DNA of 17,138 bases from an uncultured Porphyromonadaceae bacterium (GTDB lineage: Bacteria; Bacteroidota; Bacteroidia; Bacteroidales; Muribaculaceae). Below the pieces are notes generated by a model. It was given only the letters and a program-made list of their open reading frames with translations. It was not told the origin of the DNA and did no database searches. Below are positions 9,001 through 16,243 of the stretch, piece after piece. The stretch spans positions 1-17,138 of the forward strand of contig UQER01000041.1 in NCBI GenBank assembly GCA_900540205.1, written 5' to 3'. Made by a program: the position numbers and the translations under genes. The stretch's first letter is position 1. Every line of letters begins with the position of its first letter.

Positions 9001-12000
9001 AGGGTCCGGACTATATTCAGAGCGGATTCCCGGCACGTTCGGTCACCACAGTCGACCTCACATTCGAGCCTGTTGAATCGGGCAGCCATTCGGGCCAGAT
9101 CGTGTTCAAAGGCGCCACAGGCGAATTCAAGGTGATGGTTACCGGAGCGGCCACAGATCCCGCCAATATAGCCTTCAATCCGGCCACCCTCGACGCAGGC
9201 CAGATTGTGGCCGGCGAGCAGCCCAAGGAACTGGAGTTCGAGATCCGTAACGACGGCAAATATCCGCTTGAATTCGTGATGCCCAACTACAGCGACCAGA
9301 CTCTCTCCACCGGCGCCGGCGCATCCTCGGTGCACCGTTTCGGCTACACCGCCGACAATAACATCACAGGCAGCGTGGCATACGAACCGATGGCCGAACT
9401 GGCCGACGGCAAGGAAGTGACATCGCAGCTCAACGACCGCAGCGTGTGGAGCAACGAGATCGAGATCGGCTTCGGATTCCCCTACTTCGGCAAGACATAC
9501 GAACGCCTCTACATCTCTAAGTTCGGCGGCGTGGCATTCAGCTACGAGCCTGACATCTACATGTACGGCCCGCTCACCACAACCTCCAACGGAGTGGCAG
9601 GCACAGGCCTGATATGCGCCTACGGCATCAGCGAGCTGGTGATGGGTGCGCAGTCGAAAGTGGTCTACGGCCACAAGGACGGCAATTTCGTGGTGAACTT
9701 CCAGAACGTGCTGGCCGCAGTCTACGGCACTGAGTACATCCCCATCTCGTTCCATCTCACGCTCAGCCCCACCGGCGACGTGTACATGGCCTACGACGAC
9801 TACGACCCCTGGAGCGTGTTCACACAGGGTGAAGGCATCTTCGTGGCTCTCAACGACATGGAGATGGACGACCCGTTCATTGTCACATCACAGGATATGG
9901 TGCAGGACGGCATTGCCACCGTGGCAGGCCAGATTGCCACCGGCACAGCCTTCCACTTCTCAGCACCCAAGCCCAACATCATCTCCTCGGTAAGCCCGGC
10001 CTACGGCATGGTGGCTCCCGGCGACAAGGTGACCGTCAAGGCCACCGTGGCTGCAACCGACGAGATGGCGGCAGGCGCAACCTACACCAATCTGGTTGTG
10101 AACAGCAACGACCCGCAGCAACCCTCGGCAGTGGTGCGCTTCGACGCCGTTGTGGGTGGCGACCTCAAGCCTGAGCTTACGGTCAAGACCTCCGAACTGA
10201 ACTTCGGCAAAGTGTTCCGCACGGCCACAAAGCAGCTTGCGGTGACAGTGTCGAACACCGGCCGCAACGACATGACCCTCACCGACGCCACCCTGGCCGA
10301 CGGCAAGTTCACCATCGCATTCGACAAGGGTGCAGTGATTCCCGCCCGTCAGAGCCGCGACATTGTTGTGACACTCCCCACCGAGGCTGAAGGCGCTGTT
10401 AGCGACGTGCTCACCATCACAACCGATGCCGGCACAGCCCGCGTGAGCCTAACCGGCCAAGTAATCGGCGTTCCCGCTGCATCGCTCAGCTACGAATCAA
10501 TAATGGAGACGCTGGCCTATGGCGCAACCAAGGCGATGCCCCTCACGGTGACCAACACCGGCAACGAGCCTCTGGAATGGAGCCTCACCCCCGGCGCGCA
10601 CCTGCTCTACACACCGGCGTATGCCGAAGGCGCAAAGGTGTCGTACACATATGCCTCCAGCCTCGACGACAAGAGCGTGAGTGCCGAATGGACCGACATC
10701 GTTTCGGGCGGACAGGCAACCCACAGCAATATGACATACCTCATCAACAACGACTTCGTTGAGGTCGAGCTCCCCTTCGAGTTCCCCTTCTACGGAAAGA
10801 AGTACACCAAGATGTATGTCTATGGCCGAGGTTTCGTGTCGTTCACAAAACGCACCGACGAGCACACCGCCCCCGAGCCTCCCGCCGAATTCCCGCTGGG
10901 CACCATCTACGACAACCTCATTGCTCCGTACTGGGGTCTGCACTTCCCCGACGAGAACCGCACATCGGGTGTCTACACCCTCGGTTCGGAATCGGAGATG
11001 GTGGTGTCGTTCATGGAGTACGGCAACACGATGAACTACGGCATAGACTATCAGCTTGTAATGTACCCCGACGGCTCATTCCGCTTTGCCTACAAGGGAC
11101 ATGACGAGAATGCCGAGCTGTTCAACATCTTCGGCGTGGCCGGCATATCAAATGAAGGAGCCACCTCCGGCATGGCCATCCCCGAACGCACCGTTTCGCT
11201 CGGCCAGGCCGTGCAGTTCAACCCGATGGTGGTCAACACCCTCCCCGCAGGCGAATCGGCCACTGCCGACGTTACCCTCACAGCCGACGCCATGGGCGGC
11301 GAATACGAATCGGCCCTGACGCTCAGCACCAATGTGCCCACAGCCGAGACCATCACCGTGCCTGTTTCGCTCACAATCGAAGGCACACCCAAGCCCGAGA
11401 TTCCCGAGAAGGTTGAATTCGAGTTCATCGCAGGCTCAATGTCGACCGACTACAGCGACTTCTTCGTGCAGCAGGGAGTGGCACAGGTATGCTACATCGA
11501 CATAAAGAACACCGGCTCGGCCGCGTTCACCATCGAGAACATCGCCACCGACATTCCGAAGGTTGAGTTCTACGACGATTATTTCGGAGAAACCTACGAA
11601 ATGCCGGCCTTCGACCTCTGGTACTACGGCAAGATGGAGGACTGGATGACCGGCGAGATGGTTGACCAGTGGATCGGTTATGGAGGCGACTACTTCGAGC
11701 CTGCCACCGTGGATGCCAACGGATTCCGCTTCGCCATCCCCATCATGCCAGGCAGTCCGGTACATGCAGCCCCCGGCGTGACCAACGCCAAGCTCACCCT
11801 CATGCTCTCGGGAGTGGAAGGTGTAAGCGAGGTGGAAATCCCCATCACCATCACTGCCACCGACGTGCCGGTGCTCTCGCTCGACAAGTTCGAACTGACC
11901 TATGAAGGTGTGGCCGACGACTTCGAGAAAGAGGAGACCATCACCCTGGGCAACGACGGTGCATACAAACTCACCTACGACTACTACATCGACACCACCG

Positions 12001-13832
12001 GCGAAGGTGAAGAAGCCGAGATTCCCGACGGAGGCGGCATCGCCCCCATGACAGCCAAAGCTGCCAAGGCAGTGAAAGCCCCCGAAGCCATCAGCCTCAA
12101 CAAGGCCATGCTTGCCGGCGGCATCCGTCCGTTCGACACCGAAGCCAGCGACAACTACCTTAACGAGCCGCAGGAAGGCAACTACACCGGTCGCCTCTAC
12201 CATCCGGTGCTCGAAGGCTCGCAGGGCGCCTACGTCTACGGCTCCAACACCACCTACTCCGAGTTCTACGGCTCCACGCTGTTCGAATCGCCCAAGGGTG
12301 GCTTCAACATCTCGCACATCTACACCCTTGTTGCCCCGGGCAACCTGGAGAATGTTGACTACACGGTTGAAATCGTCCTCGGCGACGACCCGACTTCAGG
12401 CACAGTGGCCGGACGCGGCACCTATCACCTCGACGAATCTCCGTTTAAGGGGACACCGGGCGCGGAGAACGGCACGGCATTCATCATCGTGCCCCTCGAC
12501 CGTCCGGTATTCGTGGGCGAGGGAAGCCAGTTCTGCGTGGTAGTGAAATATCCTGTAGGCGAGAAGTTCGTGGCCGGTATGGTTGCCAAAGCCGACCCGT
12601 ATGTCTCCAACCGCTACATGGCCTATCTCGAGGGCTACGGATGGTATGACGCAGCCTCGATGTTCGAGGAGAAATATGGCTCGCTTGGCTATGCCACCAC
12701 CTGCCTCCAGACCACCGAAGGCTCCTTCTGGGTATCGCTCTCGCCCGACGCCACCACTCAGGGTGTGATCGAGCCGGAAGCCACAACCCCCATCAAGGTG
12801 AAAATCAACGCCGCCACCGCTCCGCTCGAAACGGGCAACAAGGCCATGATTGTGGTTCACACTTCCGACCCGATGCAGCCCGTCGTCAACATCCCCGTTA
12901 CGCTGAGCAAGAACGCCACCCCCACAGTGACCACCACCATCACCTCGCTTGAAGTGAACGAAGGCGAAACCGGCACTCTCCCCGTCAAGATCGACGAGCC
13001 GGACGGCGACGCCCTCACCGTAAGCCTCACCGACAACGGACACATCTCCACCATCGAGAGCGTTGACGCCGGCACGGCCGCAGTGACCATCGCCGACGAC
13101 CGCCAGAGCTTCACCGTGGCCGGCAGCACCGACGGCACACCCGTCAGCGCCACCGCCAACGTGAAACTCGCGCCCACATTCGGCGATGCAGGCACATTCA
13201 ACCTCACGGTGAATGCCGCCGATGCCAACAATCATGTCGGCACACTCAACGTGGCATACGTGGTGAACCACACCAACCGCGCACCCGTGGCCGGCACAGC
13301 AGCCGACGTAGCCCTCACCGAGGGTCAGGTGTCGCAGCTTGTTGCGTTCGACTCGATGTTCACCGATCCCGACGGCGACCCGATGACCTTCACACTCGAT
13401 GTGACCGACGCAGCCGGCGTGGTTGAGCCTTATCTCTCGAACAACGGAGTGATCTTCTTCGGCAAGAAAGCCGGACAGGCCACTGCAACCGTGACCGCCA
13501 CCGACAGCGAGGGCGCACAGGCCACCGCATCGTTCGCCGTCAAGGTTGACAAGAGCAGCGGCATCGAGAGCATCGAGGCTTCCGCAGCAGGCATCACGCT
13601 CGCTCCCGCCGTCACCTCCGACCTCGTCACACTGACATGCGCATTCACCGACCAGGCCCTCGGCATCAATGTCGTGGCCATGAACGGACAGGTGCTCATG
13701 GTTGAGCAGATGGCAGTGTCGGAAGGCCAGCCCGTCAGCCTGTCGCTCGGACACCTCCCCGCCGGAAACTACCTGCTCACCGCCACCACCTCGGCCGGCA
13801 GCACGGCAGCCTTCCGCATCATCCGCGAATAA
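6027..13832 (+). CDS. Giant secreted S8 (subtilisin-like) serine protease with T9SS sorting domain
   Basis: A 2601-residue protein that probably cuts proteins at the cell surface or outside the cell. Signal peptide at residues 1-23 (AFS|Q), then a propeptide-like region. The S8 domain spans about 165-505 with Asp208 (IIDGGVD), His263 (NHGTHVAG), oxyanion Asn372 (ASGNQG) and Ser442 (GTSMACPH), so all catalytic residues are present. A DDDGNGYVDD loop may bind calcium. Fn3 domain about 509-612. Choice-of-anchor/ASH-like modules start near 940, 1046, 1382, 1485 and 1948 (FGxxxxGxxxxxxxxxxNxG pattern). Two related beta-sandwich modules (about 1102-1312 and 1535-1732) share FPFYGKKY/FPYFGKTY followed by a glycine-aromatic motif. 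A cadherin-like domain lies at about 2418-2508 (DPDGDPMTF). The last 90 residues (LPAGNYLLTATT... FRIIRE) form a type A T9SS sorting domain. The start is set by the signal peptide. It has its own terminator, and is likely a monocistron. Confidence 0.92.
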   Translation: MLKHLYKTLCIAAAIAVAMPAFSQLKTVDPGQPIEGVVRVKLQTETARKIGSARRVAPRGKLSTGTALDAPLKAMKGVSIRPVFPPNEKFAAQRAEFGLDQWFEIEFDSDMSSREAAGMLKSTAGVSNASVRYPVVLFDGNARITPAAAPTAAATGDAMPFNDPRLSQQWHYHNTGQRQGWVPGADINLFDAWQTETGKSDVIVAIIDGGVDYTHEDLAANMWVNEAELNGTPGVDDDGNGYVDDIYGYNFVTNSAQIYPHNHGTHVAGTVAAVNNNGIGVAGVAGGDGTPGSGVRLMSCQVFESRAGTGEGNFAAALVYAAEMGASIAQCSWGWDASGYYDPAVIDAIGYFNRVSRSDRMNGGLCIFASGNQGSTGDIYPGCLDNVLTVGAMTAQLTPASYTNYGSWVDVVAPGGLLDFDQSEGVLSTLPNNSYGFMEGTSMACPHVSGIAALILSKHGNANFPPSTLRTQIETSVRDFYTTNPTWVGLLGSGYVDAARALNMSDGTAPEAVASYEAIPTQDEIALSWIIPESSDHNVNHHTIYYSTTEFNAQSDLQQVPQATVDTRFMQSGDPMTYDLTGLQAMTSYWVAIKAVDRWGNASPLSEVKKVTTNAGPKMTLTAGESSFQVTPTASTAGSFTIGNEAEGLLRWSTSLRNMSMSMFGLGRMQSSPYRGTIALAQATPRAKSVATYDVDNYMASDYPKSMQTYEELYAYIGDADKTKPNALAQLFTVDASAYPNGFNLTHLNFDGANGSSARFEIYRGNSMFSERNLELRFEPQFFAYNYDLSLPEQLWFAPGESFWVVAHISGEDPYPLGMGFKNDSPTALSAYMSNDGGKTWTLLAEALKGSMYEQYASSATWCVKAMSKNPDWSQVLELTPATGTLKQNETALVEVKHNGTPLVNGNYKAKVYVSTNETTPSADNNLTFNFSVSGQTPDIQVNKVIDFGSLLVGQKKTIAVDILNEGYGTLGGQYNAFLGSNNITSTDPNFKGPDYIQSGFPARSVTTVDLTFEPVESGSHSGQIVFKGATGEFKVMVTGAATDPANIAFNPATLDAGQIVAGEQPKELEFEIRNDGKYPLEFVMPNYSDQTLSTGAGASSVHRFGYTADNNITGSVAYEPMAELADGKEVTSQLNDRSVWSNEIEIGFGFPYFGKTYERLYISKFGGVAFSYEPDIYMYGPLTTTSNGVAGTGLICAYGISELVMGAQSKVVYGHKDGNFVVNFQNVLAAVYGTEYIPISFHLTLSPTGDVYMAYDDYDPWSVFTQGEGIFVALNDMEMDDPFIVTSQDMVQDGIATVAGQIATGTAFHFSAPKPNIISSVSPAYGMVAPGDKVTVKATVAATDEMAAGATYTNLVVNSNDPQQPSAVVRFDAVVGGDLKPELTVKTSELNFGKVFRTATKQLAVTVSNTGRNDMTLTDATLADGKFTIAFDKGAVIPARQSRDIVVTLPTEAEGAVSDVLTITTDAGTARVSLTGQVIGVPAASLSYESIMETLAYGATKAMPLTVTNTGNEPLEWSLTPGAHLLYTPAYAEGAKVSYTYASSLDDKSVSAEWTDIVSGGQATHSNMTYLINNDFVEVELPFEFPFYGKKYTKMYVYGRGFVSFTKRTDEHTAPEPPAEFPLGTIYDNLIAPYWGLHFPDENRTSGVYTLGSESEMVVSFMEYGNTMNYGIDYQLVMYPDGSFRFAYKGHDENAELFNIFGVAGISNEGATSGMAIPERTVSLGQAVQFNPMVVNTLPAGESATADVTLTADAMGGEYESALTLSTNVPTAETITVPVSLTIEGTPKPEIPEKVEFEFIAGSMSTDYSDFFVQQGVAQVCYIDIKNTGSAAFTIENIATDIPKVEFYDDYFGETYEMPAFDLWYYGKMEDWMTGEMVDQWIGYGGDYFEPATVDANGFRFAIPIMPGSPVHAAPGVTNAKLTLMLSGVEGVSEVEIPITITATDVPVLSLDKFELTYEGVADDFEKEETITLGNDGAYKLTYDYYIDTTGEGEEAEIPDGGGIAPMTAKAAKAVKAPEAISLNKAMLAGGIRPFDTEASDNYLNEPQEGNYTGRLYHPVLEGSQGAYVYGSNTTYSEFYGSTLFESPKGGFNISHIYTLVAPGNLENVDYTVEIVLGDDPTSGTVAGRGTYHLDESPFKGTPGAENGTAFIIVPLDRPVFVGEGSQFCVVVKYPVGEKFVAGMVAKADPYVSNRYMAYLEGYGWYDAASMFEEKYGSLGYATTCLQTTEGSFWVSLSPDATTQGVIEPEATTPIKVKINAATAPLETGNKAMIVVHTSDPMQPVVNIPVTLSKNATPTVTTTITSLEVNEGETGTLPVKIDEPDGDALTVSLTDNGHISTIESVDAGTAAVTIADDRQSFTVAGSTDGTPVSATANVKLAPTFGDAGTFNLTVNAADANNHVGTLNVAYVVNHTNRAPVAGTAADVALTEGQVSQLVAFDSMFTDPDGDPMTFTLDVTDAAGVVEPYLSNNGVIFFGKKAGQATATVTATDSEGAQATASFAVKVDKSSGIESIEASAAGITLAPAVTSDLVTLTCAFTDQALGINVVAMNGQVLMVEQMAVSEGQPVSLSLGHLPAGNYLLTATTSAGSTAAFRIIRE

Positions 13833-13891
13833 TCCCCTTCGCATAACCGCCTCTCTCCCCTCTCCGTGCGGTTATCCTCACCCCAACTCAC

Positions 13892-13927
13892 CGTCGGTGT
13901 GGCCCCCCTGCCACACCGACGTTTTTT
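13892..13927 (+). terminator. Rho-independent terminator of the S8 protease gene
   Basis: A perfect 12-bp stem (cgtcggtgtggc, 13892-13903, with gccacaccgacg, 13910-13921) closes a 6-nt loop and is followed by six T. It lies 59 nt after the stop codon. A weaker 8-bp pair, ataaccgc (13843-13850) with gcggttat (13868-13875), precedes it. Confidence 0.92.
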
Positions 13928-14024
13928 CCTGCAACTCTTAAACTGTCGCAACAAAGAATATGGCTACGGTTTGATTTTGCATATCCGTCCGATAAAAAAC
14001 TCGGCAAAAAAAGATTTTAAAAAA

Positions 14025-14056
14025 TTTGGCGGTTTGCGGCCAAACGCTTAACTTTG
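14025..14056 (+). promoter_or_regulatory. Bacteroidetes promoter of tRNA-Ala
   Basis: TTTG at 14025-14028 (-33) and TAACTTTG at 14049-14056 (-7, exact TAnnTTTG) are 20 nt apart. A-rich tracts at about 13996-14024 lie just upstream, like an UP element. The expected start, near 14063, is about 9 nt before the tRNA, so the transcript carries almost no leader. Confidence 0.85.
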
Positions 14057-14071
14057 CAGACGAAAACATGA

Positions 14072-14145
14072 GGGGTACTAGCTCATCTGGCTAGAGCGCG
14101 ACACTGGCAGTGTCGAGGTGAGCGGTTCGAGTCCGCTGTACTCCA
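14072..14145 (+). tRNA. tRNA-Ala (anticodon GGC)
   Basis: A full 74-nt cloverleaf. Acceptor GGGGTAC/GTACTCC (14072-14078 with 14138-14144, one G-T pair) and discriminator A at 14145. D stem GCTC/GAGC. Anticodon stem CGACA/TGTCG with loop CTGGCAG, placing anticodon GGC at 14106-14108 (reads GCC/GCU). T arm AGCGG-TTCGAGT-CCGCT. The CCA end is not encoded (A is followed by CA), as is common in this phylum. The 3' side is bordered by phage genes, so this gene is a probable integration site. Confidence 0.95.
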
Positions 14146-14154
14146 CAATCAGCA

Positions 14155-14236
14155 CTAAGAATCAGCAAATTAAAGCAAATACGCACAAATTTACGCACAT
14201 TTTTATATTTATGCGTTTTAAATTTGCTAATCTTAG
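14155..14236. repeat. Inverted repeat downstream of the tRNA (attachment-site candidate region)
   Basis: ctaagaatcagcaaatt (14155-14171) is nearly the reverse complement of aatttgctaatcttag (14221-14236), differing by a mismatch and a one-base gap. The AT-rich interior holds two acgcac boxes (14181-14186 and 14193-14198) and an atgcgt in opposite orientation at 14211-14216. Repeated arm-like boxes beside a tRNA suggest integrase arm or core sites of a prophage. The attachment core cannot be defined without the other end. Confidence 0.45.
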
Positions 14237-14249
14237 GGCAATCAATCAC

Positions 14250-14282
14250 AGCGCCTAAAGTAAAATCTTTAGGCGCTTTTTT
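14250..14282 (+). terminator. Terminator downstream of tRNA-Ala
   Basis: A 10-bp stem, gcgcctaaag (14251-14260) with ctttaggcgc (14267-14276), has a 6-nt loop and is followed by six T. It reads on the plus strand and would stop the tRNA transcript before it runs into the opposing phage genes. Confidence 0.85.
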
Positions 14283-14291
14283 ATGGAATAG

Positions 14292-14324
14292 AAAAAGCAG
14301 CCTATCCTCACGGACGGGCTGCTT
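14292..14324 (-). terminator. Terminator of the leftward phage operon
   Basis: aagcagcc (14295-14302) pairs with ggctgctt (14317-14324) around a 14-nt loop. On the minus strand the stem is followed by a short T run (the a's at 14292-14296). It lies 40 nt after the stop of the last minus-strand gene and faces the tRNA terminator. Confidence 0.65.
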
Positions 14325-14363
14325 GTTGATTTTACCTAATCTTACCTATGGAATTTCTATCGT

Positions 14364-14822
14364 TTAGTCGGCCTCGGTAAATTCCTTGCCCACGATTTTG
14401 GGATTGGGAGGCCGACGCCCCTTAGGGTCCGGTTTGTCCTCCATGCACACCGACGAACGGCAATGCCACTCTTTGTACTTTTCTTTGAGCAGCTTTTCCC
14501 GGTCACGCTCTTCGGTTACTTTGAGGAGCTTCTCGTTGAGCCGATTGATTTCTTTCTCGCTCATGTCGGCGCGGTCGCTCAGCTCGCGGTTGCGGTCAAT
14601 GTGCTTGTCCACCGTGGCGTTGAGCGACGATAGGCGTGAGGTCAGGGAATCCACGAGTTTGAGCAGATTGTCAAACCTGTGGTCCTCCACCTCGTTGGCC
14701 TCAGCCTCACTCTTTTTAGCCTCAGCGCTCTTGATGCGCCGGTTGGCGTTGCCATACAAGATGAAGCCCACGAGCGTAGAGCAGCCGAGCAACGATGAAA
14801 TAATTGTCAGTATGGTTTCCAT
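14364..14822 (-). CDS. Small phage membrane protein with coiled coil (holin candidate)
   Basis: 152 residues. One N-terminal transmembrane segment (about residues 3-24, ILTIISSLLGCSTLVGFILYG), then a long charged coiled coil (about 30-115, rich in K, E, L and R), then a short tail with two Cys (WHCRSSVC) and a Pro-rich basic end (DPKGRRPPNPK). SLLGC resembles a lipobox, but it lacks a basic start and the hydrophobic run continues past the Cys, so a membrane anchor is more likely. It is the last gene of the leftward operon, 21 nt after the spanin-like gene. A holin or lysis-accessory role comes only from position and the membrane segment; I do not recognise a named family. Confidence 0.75.
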   Translation of the reverse strand: METILTIISSLLGCSTLVGFILYGNANRRIKSAEAKKSEAEANEVEDHRFDNLLKLVDSLTSRLSSLNATVDKHIDRNRELSDRADMSEKEINRLNEKLLKVTEERDREKLLKEKYKEWHCRSSVCMEDKPDPKGRRPPNPKIVGKEFTEAD

Positions 14823-14843
14823 TGCAATAAAAGTGTAGTAGGA

Positions 14844-15398
14844 TTATCTTCTGAATTTACGGATGAGCCACACAACTGCAATACAGAGCACCACTGCGAT
14901 GCCTCCGAGCGCGAAGCCTCCGAAGTCCATTTTGGACTGCTCCCATCGTGACAGCGGCTTCTCCACGGGGTAAGGAACCGGTATGGAATCGGCCTTTATG
15001 GATTCGAGTTGCTGCCGGAGGTAGCGGAGGGAATCGTTTTTGGATTCCAGCAGCCTTTCAAGCTCCTTCTCGCGGTGCGACGATCGGTAGACTATCGTCT
15101 CGCGGTCGTGCCGGAGCGTGTCGCCCTTGTCGTTGAGCACAAGCCGTTCGTTGTGCGACTGCATCAGCGAATCGACCTGCCGCTCTTTTTGGTGCAGCCG
15201 CTCAGTGAGAGACTTTATCACATCCAGCAGCTCGGTGTTGTCCTTGTCACGGTACTCCGTGCGCACCGATTCCACAGGCACGTACTTCGTGGTGGTGCAC
15301 GAGCCGAAGAGGGCGCACAGCAGCATCATTACAAGCACGAGCGACAAGGCGAACGCCACGTTGCGCAGTATCAGCAGCAGGTAGGTGCGCCTATTCAT
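14844..15398 (-). CDS. Predicted unimolecular spanin (lipoprotein with C-terminal membrane segment)
   Basis: 184 residues from the ATG at 15398. The N-terminus has basic residues and a hydrophobic run ending in LFGSC, a Bacteroidetes-style lipobox with Cys34, then TTTKYVPVE. Residues about 45-140 are a charged coiled-coil region, followed by a Pro-containing linker (SIPVPYPVEKP). Residues 160-179 form a second transmembrane helix (GGFALGGIAVVLCIAVVWLI), ending in RKFRR. An outer-membrane lipid anchor plus an inner-membrane helix in one chain is the u-spanin layout, which joins the two membranes at the last step of phage lysis. The start overlaps the lysozyme stop by 8 nt, consistent with translational coupling. 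The open frame extends upstream to 15488, but that would put about 30 non-signal residues ahead of the signal sequence. The spanin role is inferred from topology and context. Confidence 0.75.
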   Translation of the reverse strand: MNRRTYLLLILRNVAFALSLVLVMMLLCALFGSCTTTKYVPVESVRTEYRDKDNTELLDVIKSLTERLHQKERQVDSLMQSHNERLVLNDKGDTLRHDRETIVYRSSHREKELERLLESKNDSLRYLRQQLESIKADSIPVPYPVEKPLSRWEQSKMDFGGFALGGIAVVLCIAVVWLIRKFRR

Positions 15399-15834
15399 TG
15401 TAGATTCGCGCCTCCTGCTCGCGGCGACGGACAAGGCCGGGCATGCGTTTGCCTCCTGCGTTGACCCACCGCATGAACTCGGCGGCAACGGATGGGTCGG
15501 AGGGACACATAATCACCTTGCGCCACAGAGTTGATGAGCGCAGGCGCGGCACGCCGAGGTTGTAGGCGAAGCTCACAAGCGCGTCATACTGCCCCTGTGT
15601 CAGGCGCGGCACGCCGTCGATGTGCATCCACCGCTGCAGCTCGTCCTCTACCCTTGCGAGGTCTTTGTCAAACAGCTCGTCGGCGGTCTGCTGCGAAATG
15701 GTCAGTCCCGGTGTCACGTCGCTGCCGGTATGGCCGTAGCCGATGGTGAGCACACCGCCGGGGCAGCGGTAGGCCATGAGGCGGCAGCCCTCAAAGCCTT
15801 TTATTAGCTCCTTGATTCTGTCGGACGCTTTCAT
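15391..15834 (-). CDS. Phage lysozyme/endolysin, GH24 family
   Basis: 147 residues, the usual size for a single-domain T4/P22-type lysozyme, which cuts the MurNAc-GlcNAc bond of peptidoglycan. Motifs: IKGFEGCRLMAY with Glu15, then GGVLTIGYGHTG with Thr30, and the C-terminal LVSFAYNLG and PGLVRRREQEARIY of the family. The triad follows Glu-x8-(Asp/Cys)-x5-Thr, with Cys24 in the middle position instead of Asp. There is no signal peptide or SAR-like membrane segment, so it needs a holin to reach the wall. It overlaps the upstream gene by ATGA (15831-15834) and the downstream spanin gene by 8 nt, so the genes form one transcript. Confidence 0.93.
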   Translation of the reverse strand: MKASDRIKELIKGFEGCRLMAYRCPGGVLTIGYGHTGSDVTPGLTISQQTADELFDKDLARVEDELQRWMHIDGVPRLTQGQYDALVSFAYNLGVPRLRSSTLWRKVIMCPSDPSVAAEFMRWVNAGGKRMPGLVRRREQEARIYNE

Positions 15835-16196
15835 GGCACAAGGGGTTCAAGGGTTTCGCTTGCTTCGATGCGCGCTTTCAGGGCGTTGATGAAGGCGGTG
15901 ACTGCAGTGGTGACGGTCAGGGCGTCGGCGGTGCTGTCGGCCTGCTGCCACAGGGAGCCGCCGTTGTTTAGGCCGAACGAGCCGAGCTGCCGGGGCGATT
16001 GTGCCGGGGCTGTGGCGTCCTGCACTGCGTCGGGGTCGGGCAGCTCGTTCACCAAGCCGTTTTCGAGGGTGTAGAGGCGTCCTGATTCGATGCGTGCGAT
16101 GCCTGAGATTGCCACTGTGCGTGCCGTGTCAAGGGAGTTGTCCACCGGCACGGCCATGTTGATTACGTTGCCGAATCTGATTGCTGTTGGTTCCAT
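15831..16196 (-). CDS. Small phage protein of unknown function
   Basis: 121 residues, no signal peptide or transmembrane helix. It starts MEPTAIRFGNVINMAVPVDNSLDTARTVAISG, has a middle SGRLYTLENGLVNELP and ends with an Ala-rich helical part. I do not recognise the family. It sits between the tail-type structural gene and the lysozyme and is linked to the lysozyme by an ATGA overlap. That position fits a small tail-associated or tail-fibre accessory protein, but this is only context. The ATG at 16196 is the first good start; the 47 nt before it contain no gene. Confidence 0.7.
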   Translation of the reverse strand: MEPTAIRFGNVINMAVPVDNSLDTARTVAISGIARIESGRLYTLENGLVNELPDPDAVQDATAPAQSPRQLGSFGLNNGGSLWQQADSTADALTVTTAVTAFINALKARIEASETLEPLVP

Positions 16197-16243
16197 GTCT
16201 GAATTGGTTTTAAATGGGTTTATAATGGCGTATAATTAGTATT

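Noticed and set aside
12396..13844. Open frame of 482 codons on the minus strand within the S8 protease gene
   Set aside because: Cys/Gly/His-rich antisense shadow; the plus strand carries recognisable cadherin-like and T9SS domains over the same bases.
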